The translations under genes were made by a program, and so were the position numbers. Source: Anabas testudineus (Eukaryota > Chordata > Actinopteri > Anabantiformes > Anabantidae). Taken from it: 64,000 nt of DNA. Shown one piece after another: positions 49,971 to 60,561 of the stretch. How positions within the stretch are numbered: position 1 is the stretch's first letter; every line of letters begins with the position of its first letter. The notes below the pieces were generated by a model. It was not told where the DNA came from and did no database searches. It was given only the letters and a program-made list of their open reading frames with translations. Location of the stretch: the NCBI RefSeq assembly GCF_900324465.2, contig NC_046614.1, positions 22,442,833 through 22,506,832 on the forward strand, given 5' to 3'.

Positions 49971-51476
49971 ATGGCTTCTGGATCAGAGAACGATCTCTCC
50001 TGTCCTGCTTGTCATGAAATTTATAAAGATCCTGTTCTTCTGACGTGCAGCCACAGCTTCTGTAAAGTCTGTGTGGAGACATGGTGGAGAGGGAAACTAA
50101 CACAGGAGTGTCCTGTCTGTAAGGCTGTGTCTGGACAAAAAAACCCACCTCGTAACTTGGCTTTAAAGAATCTGTGTGAAGCCTTTTTACTGGAGAGAGA
50201 TCAGAGAGGATCTGAGGATCTCTGCAGTCTGCACTCTGAGAAGCTGAAACTCTTCTGTTTGGACCATCAGCAGCCGGTGTGTGTCGTCTGTCGAGATTCA
50301 AAAACACACACTGGTCACAGATTCAGTCCTGTCAATGAAGCTGCTCAGGATCATAGAGAGGAGCTGAAGAAAACCCTGAAACCTTTACAGGACAAACTGA
50401 AGCTGTTTATACAGGTTAAAGGAAACTGGAGTCAGACAGCAGAACACATAAAGGACCAGACCCGACACACAGAGAAGCAGATTAAGAAGCAGTTTAAGAA
50501 GCTTCACCAGTTTCTACAAGAGGAAGAGGAGGCCAGGATCACTGCTCTGAGGGAGGAAGAGGAGCAGAAGAGTAAAGAGATGAAGGAGAAGATTGAGGCT
50601 CTGAGCAGAGAGATATCAGCTCTTTCAGAAACAGTCAGAGTCACAGAGGAGGAGCTGAGAGCTGAAGACGTCTCATTCCTGCAGAAATACAAGGCTGCAG
50701 TGAAAAGAGTCCAACAGCGCCCCCTAAAGGATGATCCACAGCTGGTCTCAGGAGTTCTGATAGATATGGCCAAACATCTGGGTAACCTGACCTTCAACAT
50801 CTGGAACAAGATGAAGGAGATGGTCTGTTACAGTCCTGTCATTCTGGATCCAAACACTGCCAATCAAGAACTCATCCTGTCTGAAGATCTGACCAGTGTG
50901 AGATGTGGAGTTAAGACATTGAAGCTTCCTGAAAACCCAGAGAGACTTGATCGCTGCTCTGTCTTGGGCTCAAATGGCTTTGACTCAGGGACTCACAGCT
51001 GGGACGTTGAGGTTGGAGACAACACGTCCTGGTTTCTGGGTGTTGCAGTGAAGTCTTTCAGATGGAAAACGGTAAAAGAGATGAAGTCTGGAGTTTGGGT
51101 GGTACATTTCAAACAAGGTAAATATAAAGCATTCTCCCGAACAAGTCCCCCCACTGTTCTTCCAGTGAAGAAGAAGCTCAAGACGATCAGAATTAATCTG
51201 GACTGGGATGGAGGACAACTGACATTCTCTGATCCTGATACTAACACACACATCCTCACCTTCACACACACTTTTCATGAGAAGCTGTTTCCACTTTTTG
51301 TCACTTTCAGTGGTTGCTCACTGAAGATATTACCAGTGGTCTCTAATGGCAATGACGGACATCATGACGACAGTGACGACAACAACAGTGACGGTGGTAA
51401 ATATCTTCAATTCAACAACAGTGATGACACTGATGACAGTGCCAACAATGATGATGAAGTCAGTGACAGTGATTAA
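49971..51476 (+). CDS. TRIM35/A33-like E3 ubiquitin ligase, copy F
   Basis: 501 residues, one exon. RING starts [12 protein letters not shown], with all eight ligands present; B-box as in C and E. Coiled-coil changes include LFIQVKG and IKKQFKK. PRY reads [22 protein letters not shown] includes [15 protein letters not shown] and [12 protein letters not shown]. The tail is the longest true acidic one: about 44 residues after the last SPRY strand, including [13 protein letters not shown] and a second block [20 protein letters not shown]. The downstream module is interrupted by a 1.4-kb element. The best-preserved upstream module and domains suggest a working gene. Confidence 0.9.
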   Translation: MASGSENDLSCPACHEIYKDPVLLTCSHSFCKVCVETWWRGKLTQECPVCKAVSGQKNPPRNLALKNLCEAFLLERDQRGSEDLCSLHSEKLKLFCLDHQQPVCVVCRDSKTHTGHRFSPVNEAAQDHREELKKTLKPLQDKLKLFIQVKGNWSQTAEHIKDQTRHTEKQIKKQFKKLHQFLQEEEEARITALREEEEQKSKEMKEKIEALSREISALSETVRVTEEELRAEDVSFLQKYKAAVKRVQQRPLKDDPQLVSGVLIDMAKHLGNLTFNIWNKMKEMVCYSPVILDPNTANQELILSEDLTSVRCGVKTLKLPENPERLDRCSVLGSNGFDSGTHSWDVEVGDNTSWFLGVAVKSFRWKTVKEMKSGVWVVHFKQGKYKAFSRTSPPTVLPVKKKLKTIRINLDWDGGQLTFSDPDTNTHILTFTHTFHEKLFPLFVTFSGCSLKILPVVSNGNDGHHDDSDDNNSDGGKYLQFNNSDDTDDSANNDDEVSDSD

Positions 51477-51841
51477 CATCTTCAATTCTATAACTGCTTT
51501 AACCAAACTAACAGAGGATTATTTGACTGATAACTGATGTACAATGGTAATAATGTGCATTTTAACACATCCATGATAAATAGACGGGTTCCTTTCAATA
51601 AGTCAAGTTGAGGTTTATTAGCTCAGTTTAATTTACAGTTTGGAAACTCAAACAGCGCTGTGGTTGTAAGATTTTTACAGTGTACTATCCCTCTTTAACT
51701 TGTTTTATAAATGTGTTTTAACTCATAACTGTAGTCACTTGTTTTGTTATATGGGATATAAATATTTGAAGGTTTAATGATTGTAATGATTCACATTAAA
51801 ATTCAAGTAGAAACATGACTGTCGAAGTGTCAATAAGTTTA
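51477..51841 (+). repeat. TRIM 3' flanking module (after F), first part
   Basis: Shared module up to AATAAGTTTA, where the 1.4-kb element begins. The module resumes at 53242 and runs to about 53720. Confidence 0.65.
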
Positions 51842-53241
51842 TGTAGCCCCTAGTAGGCTTATACCCTACCCTGGCTATCAGCATCTATACTACTGAACGT
51901 GGGCTGAGTATCTAAGGTATCTGTTCTGTGTTCTACTAAATCTTAGGTCCAATGTGATTCATTTCTGGTCAGTTACTCAGATTCAAGGTTCTCCGAGTTC
52001 ATCAATCACTAGCTTCGTTAAGGAGACTGGCAGTAGCACCTCTACACAGAGAGTGAAAAGACCTCCATCCCACTAGGAATCCAAATACACACACTTACAA
52101 AAATGGCAAAAGGAAAGTATTTATAAAAGGTTCATTAATAACAAAGGTGACCACCAAAAAAAAAAAAAAAAACTTTAGATCAATTCAAAATCAGGTTTTC
52201 AAACAAAATGATGAGTAAAACCAAAATTATCAGAAGCTCAAACAAGTGATAATCAACACAACATAAACAAATAAAACTGTTGTCAGGTGAACCCAAATAT
52301 TCAGTTATCAGTTCTTATTGATCCTCACTTATGTTCCTCAATCCTTGTGGAATGATTCCTTTAACTGTCTCACTGAGTTGTATTCAGCCAAAATTATATC
52401 CGAAATATGAAATGAAAAAAATAGAACAAAAGGGTGAATTTCGCTGGAAGCGAGTCTCTTTTAATTTTATTCCTACCTCCGCCTTGGAGTGATGACCTGT
52501 GGTCCGTACAGAAGAAGAATTGTCCCTAAAAAAAAAAAAAAGAGTGTGCAGAACAATTGTCACAGAGTCCAAAACCTTACTTCAGCCTCTGATAACCTTT
52601 ACACTACAATAACATATATATATGAAACACAGCTGTCATGTTTCCTTCTCTTTACTACTCTAAACATTTTTCCATTACATACGACTAATAATTCTAAAAG
52701 CTGTGTTACATGTCTTAGCAGAGTTCCAGTAGCTGCTGTACATGTACCAGTCACTTAGCTGTAGGCTTCAATTAGCCGGCAGAACCTAGCAGCTAATGAG
52801 TTTATTTAAACAATACAAACACTTTGTCCAACACAAAATCTTCATATCCAGACTGGGTTTAACTCTGAAATGTATTCAAAGGAACAAAACACACACTTTA
52901 GCTCTCCCAGAGTAAAGTTACCTGTGCTAACCAGCTAGTTTGGAAGCTAACTCACCTGGATAATCCACTTCATTAAGAGTTTTTTCCTCTCCTCTCTTCC
53001 ACCTCAGTTTCATTTAGTAACTCCTCTCTGGCAGCTCCAGCTCTGTTGACTCTAGTGCAGCAAATGTCCATTCAGAAATATCCCACTTGATTTTTATAAT
53101 TTCAACTATGTTTTTCCTGCTCTCACCTGTCTGAGTTGCGTGGAGTGTAGAAACCTCAGAGAGCATCTACCACTTACCTGTTGATGATGCGTTTAGGAAC
53201 ACTGTGTAATGCAGAGCTCCAAAGTAATAACCTGGGTTACA
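51842..53241. mobile_element. 1.4-kb inserted element, solo-LTR-like fossil
   Basis: Starts TGTAGCCC and ends GGGTTACA, near-perfect short inverted ends of the TG...CA kind, flanked by a 4-bp duplication TTTA (51838-51841 and 53242-53245). Copy E shows the uninterrupted site near 46020. Two A-rich runs lie inside and no coding domain is visible. A solo LTR fits best; a non-autonomous DNA element with 4-bp duplications is possible. Its absence from the matching site after E suggests it is younger than the shared 3' module. Confidence 0.6.
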
Positions 53242-53720
53242 TTTACACATTTTTATTCATATATTAATTTAACTTTATTTATTCTATTTACAGTTGTTTC
53301 AGTCTTAGTTGCCATTTGATTCTCTTAAGAAGCATTTTAAAACCTCCCAATACTTCTCCCACCATCACTGTCATGTTTATGTTATCGTGTGGAATGATTC
53401 TGTTTAAGTAGAAAATACAACGAGCGTGGGGGAGTCTATTGTTAGTCTCTTAATTCACCTCACAGTGGAGCTCTGAAAGGGGTCTAGGAAAAACTTTATG
53501 GAGGAAGGTGTGAGAATCCTTAAAATGAATAGAAAGGCAGACAATAGGACAACAATTCAGCTCTGTCAGAACTAATCAGACAACTTCCACCAACATTATT
53601 TAATCCATATATTTACTCTTCATTTACCACTGTCAGGTGATTTCAAGAATTAGGTTTTACTGTAATTTATTAACATTTTCTATGACACAGTCAAAACATT
53701 TCTGAGCCTTATTGTCTAAG
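53242..53720 (+). repeat. TRIM 3' flanking module (after F), second part
   Basis: Continues the module of 46020-46500 past the RTE/L2 empty site, through CAACTTCCACCAACATT and CACTGTCAGGTGATTTC. Confidence 0.65.
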
Positions 53721-54236
53721 TAGTTTGAAAGTAAAAGTGTGTTCATCGTCAGCTTCCAACAAAGATTAAATTCAACAACAGGGTTTATTGGAGTGTCCAG
53801 AGATGAGTGGACACATGATCACACCTTCATACACCCTGCAACAAACGGAGTCTATCACTAAAATGCTTTTTATCACTAAAAATGCTGTTGAATGGCGACT
53901 GGACTCACTTTAGGTTTTGAAGACATTTCACCTTCCATCCAGAACACTTTATCAGTTCTGGCTGGAAAAGCAGAGACATTAAAGATGCCCATAAACTGTC
54001 TTTAGGATAAGATATAGATTGTGCAGATTTTTAATTAAATGTCATTACAAAAATAAAACACGTAAATACTACAAACATACTACTACTAATAAAAAGTATT
54101 ACGCATGTTTTTATAAGAATAACTATTGAGCAATATTGCTCTGTTAACACTGACAGCACTGGAGGTCACAGGACCAGTTAAAAAAGGTTTAAATTTGGTT
54201 ATCCTTTTTGTTTATTCAAAATAGGATCTAGATCTT
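53721..54236. repeat. Fish interspersed repeat, left copy of a direct pair
   Basis: About 53780-53975 (ATTGGAGTGTCCAGAGATGA through CAGTTCTGGCTGGAAAAGC) recurs at 59052-59340. At the second copy the Tc1-like element ends exactly before TTGGAGTG, which here is uninterrupted. The remainder to 54236 is AT-rich with nothing recognised. Confidence 0.6.
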
Positions 54237-54473
54237 GTCACGAATTAAGGGGAAAAGGGGACGAGGAAGGTATGAACTAAAACAGGATTTATTAGAGAAA
54301 ACTACACAAAACAGGGAACAACAGGGGGTGTCAACGAACACAACAAAAACAGGCAAAAAAAAAAAACATGAGGACAAAGTAACATAAAACTACCAATATG
54401 GCGGGGTACAAAGTAATAAACCAGAAACCAAAGTACAAAAGAAAACCGCTGCACTGCGGCGTGACAGAAACAG
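54237..54473 (-). mobile_element. Possible short LTR-like fossil
   Basis: Bounded by TGTCACG and CGTGACA. Read on the minus strand it has a T-rich middle and an AATAAATCCTG signal near its end, as fish LTRs do. No target duplication is evident and one side may be truncated. Weak call. Confidence 0.35.
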
Positions 54474-54493
54474 GAACTGGAGCCGGGCGGCCA

Positions 54494-54839
54494 TGATTTT
54501 CTGCATGAATTGGTCATAAAATGTGCTCTGATCTTTATCTAAGTCACAACAATAGAAAAACACAGTCTGCTGAAAAATAATAGTACACAAACATTACATG
54601 TTTTCATGTTTTTATTGAACATAACATGTAAACATTCACAGTGCAGGGTGGAAAAAGTATGTGAACCTTTGGACTTAATAACTGGTTGACCCTCCTTTGG
54701 CAGGAATAGCCTCAACCAAACGTTTCCTATAGTTGAAGATCAGACCTGCACAACGATCTGGAGTCATTTTGGACCACTCCTCTTCACAAAACTGTTTCAG
54801 TGTAGCAATATTCTTGGGATGTCTGGTGTGAATGGCTCT
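54494..54839 (-). mobile_element. Tc1-like transposon, one end with inverted repeat
   Basis: Bases 54494-54640 are the inverted counterpart of 58880-59020 (long terminal inverted repeat; the outermost ~50 bases are missing here). Inside, the minus strand encodes a transposase C-terminus including NYRKRLVEAIPAKGGSTS. The piece breaks at GAATGGCTCT, where Rex1 begins, and continues at 58093. Confidence 0.8.
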
Positions 54840-55866
54840 AGAATTCTCCTTCTGTCAAAGGGCACAAACTTCATTACTTTTGCACTTTGTTTTATGATCT
54901 TTTTTCAACTTTTTGAGTTCTCTCTAACAAGCTGGACGAGCTAATGGCGCTAATGCGTCTGCAGCGCGTGTCTACCGGGAGAGCAGCCTGCTGTGCTTCA
55001 CCGAGACGGGGCTCAACCAAGACACACCAAACTCATGTGGTCTCCGTTAACGGATTCACGCTGGTGCGGGCGGACTGGAGCGTGGCGCAGAGCGGAAAGA
55101 AGAAAGGCGGCTGACTGGCGGTGTTCGTGAACGACAGATGCTGGACCACATCACTGTTAAAGAACAACACTGTAGCAGGGACATTGAACTGGTGGCAGTC
55201 AGCGTTTGGCCGTACTACCTTCCATGGGAATTCTCCTATGTACTGGTAGTCACTGTTAACATCTCTCCATCGGTTGACGCCGCTGTCAGCGCTGGGAGCG
55301 CATGCACAGCATTGTGTCCCAGCTGCAGACACAACACACGCAGGCCCTGATTCTGATCTCTGGGGACTTTAACCATGCCTGCACCCCTCTCTCTGCCACC
55401 CTGCCCAACTTCACCCAGTACGTAAACTGCCACACAAGGGACAGTAAAACTCTGGACCTTCTAAATGCAAATGTCAACACCACATATACTTCTGCCCCCT
55501 CCCCCCTTTAGGACGCTCTGACCACAACCTGGTTCATCTCTCCGCTGTTTACACTCCAGTGGTGAAACAGCAGACACCACAGGTTAAAACAGTGAAGATC
55601 TGGACTGAGGAGGCAACAGAGCAACTAAAGGACTGTTTTAACACCACAGGCTGGGATGTTCTCTGCAGTCCACATGGAGAGGACATTGACAATCTCACAC
55701 ACTGTATCACGGACTACATACTTTTTTGTGTGGAAAACACCATGCCAACAAAGACAGTGCGGTGTTTCTCGAACAATAAGCCCTGGGTCACTCCTGAGCT
55801 GAAGGCCCTACTAAATGAGAAGGGGGACAAGGAGGAACTGTGCAGAGTACAGAGGGATTTAAAATA

Positions 55867-56716
55867 GTGAAGATCTGGACTGATAGTGCCAGAAATAATA
55901 GAACCCCTGCTGACAATCATAAATTCCTCACTCAGCTGTGGGTATGTCCCAAAGTGTTTTAAATTAGCAGTTATTAAACCGCTAATCAAGAAACCTGATC
56001 TCGACCCTTGTCAGCTGTCCAATTACAGGCCGATATCAAACCTCCCTGCTGCACTACACTAAATATACATTCACCTCAAACTTTATCTGACTGTGAATAC
56101 AACTAACTGCAATCTCTCCTCTTCTCTCTCTTTCCCTCTCCCTCTCTCTTTTCCCTCTTCCTGTCTCTCTTTCGAGCTACACGTCATTCCACCCTTTGCC
56201 CTCTGGACCTGTCTGACTCGTCCTGATGCCCAACTTCTGGCTGGAGATCCACCGTTTGCCCTTTGGGATGCGTTTGGAGACTGGATTGGTCACAAGCTAC
56301 TATGATGTCGGTCCCGGCCTCGGCGGACGTCGGAAGCTGTTTCTTGGAGGTCTCGACTCAACGCTCGATAGTCAAGGAATGGAACAAGTCTGCCTGCAAT
56401 AACTAACTGGACTCCATATTAACTTAAAAGACATTAACTGTTATACTGGACTGCTGCCTACACAGCATGTAATCACCCATATGAGGATGGGTTCCCTGTT
56501 GAGTCTGGTTCCTCTCAAGATTTCTTCCTGTTGCCTTCTCAGGGAGTTTTTCCTTGCCACTGTCGCCCTCGGCTTGCTCGTCAGGGACAATCTGATTTTC
56601 ATGATTCATACACATTCACTGTTCATGTACTGTTCTTTGGTTGTGTAAAGCTGCTTTGTGACAATGTCAATTGTAAAAAGCGCTCTACAAAATAAAATTG
56701 AATTGAATTGAATTGA
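55867..56716 (+). mobile_element. Internally deleted L2 LINE nested in Rex1
   Basis: Flanked by a 10-bp target duplication ATTTAAAATA (55857-55866 and 56717-56726). It begins with about 16 bases copied from Rex1 upstream, then L2 from GATAGTGCCAG. The ORF2 middle is missing: the joint at ACCTCCCTGCTGCACTAC (about 56045) skips what is 42288-43791 in the longer copy. It keeps the full 3'UTR (GCTGCTTTGTGACAATGTC) and a GAATT-repeat tail. Confidence 0.88.
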
Positions 56717-58064
56717 ATTTAAAATACAAAATCAGAAGGTGCAAAGACAGCTACAGGAAGAAGTTGGAGCATCGCCTGGAACAGAACAATGTGTGGAGAG
56801 GTCTAAAACACATCTCAGGCCATGGTGAGGCTGGAAATGGTCGCCAGGTCACAGGTGACCAAGCCTGGGCAAATGAACTGAACCTGTTCTTTAACAGATT
56901 TGATTCTGCCCAGACCCCAGTCTCCATCCACACGGCCCCCTCTTCACACCTTTCCAGTCTAGGCGTCTCCTCCCAGCTGCAGCTGTTCACACCTCAGGAC
57001 CAAGCAGTCCACTCTGCCACCCCCCCCTCTGCCTCACTCTGAACCAGGTTAGTAGGGAGTTAAGAAAGACAAAGGTCAGGAAGGCAACAGGCCCGGATAA
57101 CATCAGCTCCAGGCTCCTCAGCGAGTGTGCAGACCAGCTCTGTGAGGTGGTCCTGTGCATATTTAACATTAGCCTTAGCCTGAAGAAAGTACCAGAACTC
57201 TGGAGGACTTCCTGCCTGATTCCGAAGGCAGGAAGATGATGAAGGTTATGGAGAGGATCGTCCTCAGCCACCTCCGCACCCAGGTGAGCTCAGCACTGGA
57301 CCCGCTGCAGTTTGCATATCGACTAGGCATCGGATTGGTTGACGCCATCATCTACCTGCAGCATCGGGGCCTGTCTCACCTGGAGTCCCCTAGGAGCACT
57401 GTGAGAGTCATGTTTTTTGATTTCTCCAGTGCTTTCAACACCATCCAGCCATCATTGATGAGGAGGAAGCTGGAGGTGGCAGGCGTGGACCAACATCTGG
57501 CTGCTTGGACCATTAACTACCTCACACACAGGCCACAGTTTGTGAGGCTGCGTGACTGTGTGTCTGATGTGGTAGTCTGCCACATTGGGGCACCTCAAGC
57601 AACTGTGCTGTTCCCTTTTCTGTTTACACTGTACTCATCGGACTTTAAATACAACTCCCACCACTGTCACCTACAGAAGTTCTTAGATGACAGTGCCATT
57701 GCTGGCAGTGTATCCGGGGGCGATGAGCAGGAGTATAGGGGATCATCTCTGACTTTGTGGGCTGGTGTGAAAAAAAACACCTGATCCTAAACACCAGCAA
57801 GACAAAGGAGCTGGTTCTTGACTTCAGGAAGTCCCCTCCACTACACTCACCAGTGAACATCCAGGGCTCAGACATTGAGACTGTGGACACATTTAAATAC
57901 CTGGGTGTTCACCTTAAAAACAAATTGGATTGGTCTAGCAACACGGAAGCTCTGTACAAGAAGGGCCAGAGTCACCTTTACCTGTTGAGGAGACTGAGGT
58001 CTTTTGGTCACCTTGCTGCTGTAGACAAAAGAATTTCCCCATCGTGGGATAAATAAAGTCTATA

Positions 58065-58092
58065 CTACAATACCACTACTACTACTACTACT
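58065..58092. repeat. (ACT)n tail of the Rex1 element
   Basis: A short trinucleotide run at the 3' end of Rex1, in keeping with the microsatellite tails of this family. Confidence 0.75.
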
Positions 58093-59051
<959 letters not shown>

Positions 59052-59345
59052 TTGGAGTGTTCAGAGATGAGTGGACACATGATCACAACTTCATGCACCC
59101 TGCAACAAACGGAGCAGGGCCAGTAAACCAGTTCTAATGTGGTTGATCCAAAAAGTTAAATCACACAACATCTGTGCAAAAACAATAAGCATTTAAACAT
59201 TAGTGAAGATTCTCAGTCATCCACATCATAGTCATCACTAAAACATGCTGTTCAGTGGCGACTGGACTCACTTTAGGTTCTTAAAGACATTTCACCTTCC
59301 ATCCAGAACACTTTATCAGTTCTGGCTGGAAAAGCAGAGACAGCT
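59052..59345. repeat. Fish interspersed repeat, right copy of the direct pair
   Basis: Second copy of the repeat at 53780-53975, carrying about 100 extra bases in its middle. It joins the TRIM upstream module of copy G at about 59340. Confidence 0.6.
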
Positions 59346-59570
59346 GACAAAGCTCCACCCACACGCTGAATAACCTGAAACAAAACCGACTGAAAAGATT
59401 CAACATCTCACTCAATCCTCAGCCTCCACAGAGGAATTATAATACTGGAAAACTAAACTACAACCTGAAGCTGACTTCATCAGAGAATCATAAGTTGGAC
59501 TGTAACTAACTTTAGAAACTTGTTTCATGCGCCAGTTTTCTGTTTGTTTTCAGTTTCACTTGGAGACTAA
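59346..59570 (+). promoter_or_regulatory. Truncated TRIM upstream module (copy G)
   Basis: Begins at AGCTGACAAAGCTCCACCC, just after where the TATA box stands in other copies, so G has lost that box. The acceptor-like TGTTTTCAG ends at about 59553. Confidence 0.5.
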
Positions 59571-60314
59571 ATGGCTTCTGGATCAGAGAACGATCTCTCC
59601 TGTTCTGTTTGCTGTGACATCTTTAAAGATCCTGTTCTTCTGATGTGCAGCCACAGCTTCTGTAAAGTCTGTGTGGAGACATGGTGGAGAGGGAAACCAA
59701 CACAGGAGTGTCCTGTCTGTAAGGCTGTGTCTGGACAAAAAAACCCACCTCGAAACTTGGCTTTAAAGAATCTGTGTGAAGCCTTTTTACTGGAGAGAGA
59801 TCAGAGAGGATCTGAGGATCTCTGCAGTCTGCACTCTGAGAAGCTGAAACTCTTCTGTTTGGACCATCAGCAGCCGGTGTGTGTCGTCTGTCTACATTCA
59901 AAAACACACACTGGTCACAGATTCAGTCCTGTCAATGAAGCTGCTCAGGATCATAGAGAGGAACTGAAGAAAACCCTGAAGCCTTTACAGGACAAACTGA
60001 AGCTGTTTAAACAGGTTAAAGGAAACTGGACTCAGACAGCAGAACACATTAAAGTCCAGACCCAACACACAGAGAAGCAGATTAAGGAGCAGTTTAAGAA
60101 GCTTCACCAGTTTCTACAAGAGGAAGAGGAGGCCAGGATCACTGCTCTGAGGGAGGAAGAGGAGCAGAAGAGTGAAGAGATGAAGGAGAAGATTGAGGCT
60201 CTGAGCAGAGAGATATCAGCTCTTTCAGAAACAGTCAGAGTCACAGAGGAGGAGCTGAGAGCTGAAGACGTCTCATTCCTGCAGAACTACAAAGCTGCAG
60301 TGGAAAGAGTCTGA
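59571..60314 (+). pseudogene. TRIM copy G, cut off after the coiled coil
   Basis: 247 residues, open from MASGSEN through RING ([11 protein letters not shown], all ligands), B-box and coiled coil, ending KAAVERV at a TGA. The sequence leaves the TRIM family exactly after the codon for V247 (GTGGAAAGAGTC) and the stop comes from the foreign DNA that follows. PRY and SPRY are absent. With no TATA box and no 3' module it is probably a pseudogene, but a RING/B-box/coiled-coil protein could dimerise with full-length siblings and act as a dominant-negative. An assembly joint at this point is also possible. Confidence 0.8.
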
Positions 60315-60561
60315 TAGGCGTACCGCGGTCCGCCTGTTAGTGATCCGGACCCAGAAACTGTCCCATACGGACCCGGAGCTACAGACCAAACCGAACGTTT
60401 TGATTCCAAATCTAGCGGGACACGTTAAATTTAGACGGCGCAGCTATTGCGATCGTTGCGGTGGTTATTTAGTGGACGCGAGAACGCATTGGCCAATTGA
60501 ATGCGACTTAAGCGATCCCACGTGACTTCACTTAGCCAAACGATTCTGTGGATCACAGGCG
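60315..60561. other. CpG-rich segment of unknown origin
   Basis: About 250 bases very rich in CpG, unlike any other spacer in the array. One frame, open across 60340-60525, reads GHVKFRRRSYCDRCGGYLVD and then THWPIEC, with a CxxC...C pattern like a small zinc ribbon. I do not recognise a family. It may be part of the minisatellite-bearing DNA to its right, an exon of another gene, or foreign DNA. No claim of function. Confidence 0.45.

Larger units (their letters stand above)
54840..58092 (+). mobile_element. Rex1 LINE inserted in the Tc1-like element
   Basis: Starts with degraded endonuclease sequence (ESSLLCFTETGLNQDT), then the linker (NNKPWVTPELKALLNEK), RT with FDFSSAFNTIQPSLMRRKLE and a GAPQATVLFPFLFTLY motif, and the block KYLGVHLKNKLDWSSNTEAL, LYLLRRLRSFG. 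TTTCTCCAGTGCTTTCAACA is the region classically used to recognise Rex1. Several frameshifts and stops are present, the first half of the motif box is altered (QAT for QGT, LFP for LSP), and the segment between RSFG and the 3'UTR is deleted. It ends in AATTTCCCCATCGTGGGAT, AATAAAG and an ACT repeat tail. An L2 copy interrupts it at 55867-56716. Confidence 0.85.

Noticed and set aside
24222-50809. Recurring 101-codon minus-strand frame opposite the coiled coil in every TRIM copy
   Set aside because: It is the complement of a strongly conserved Glu/Lys-rich region. Its conservation is explained by the sense gene, and nothing suggests its own promoter.
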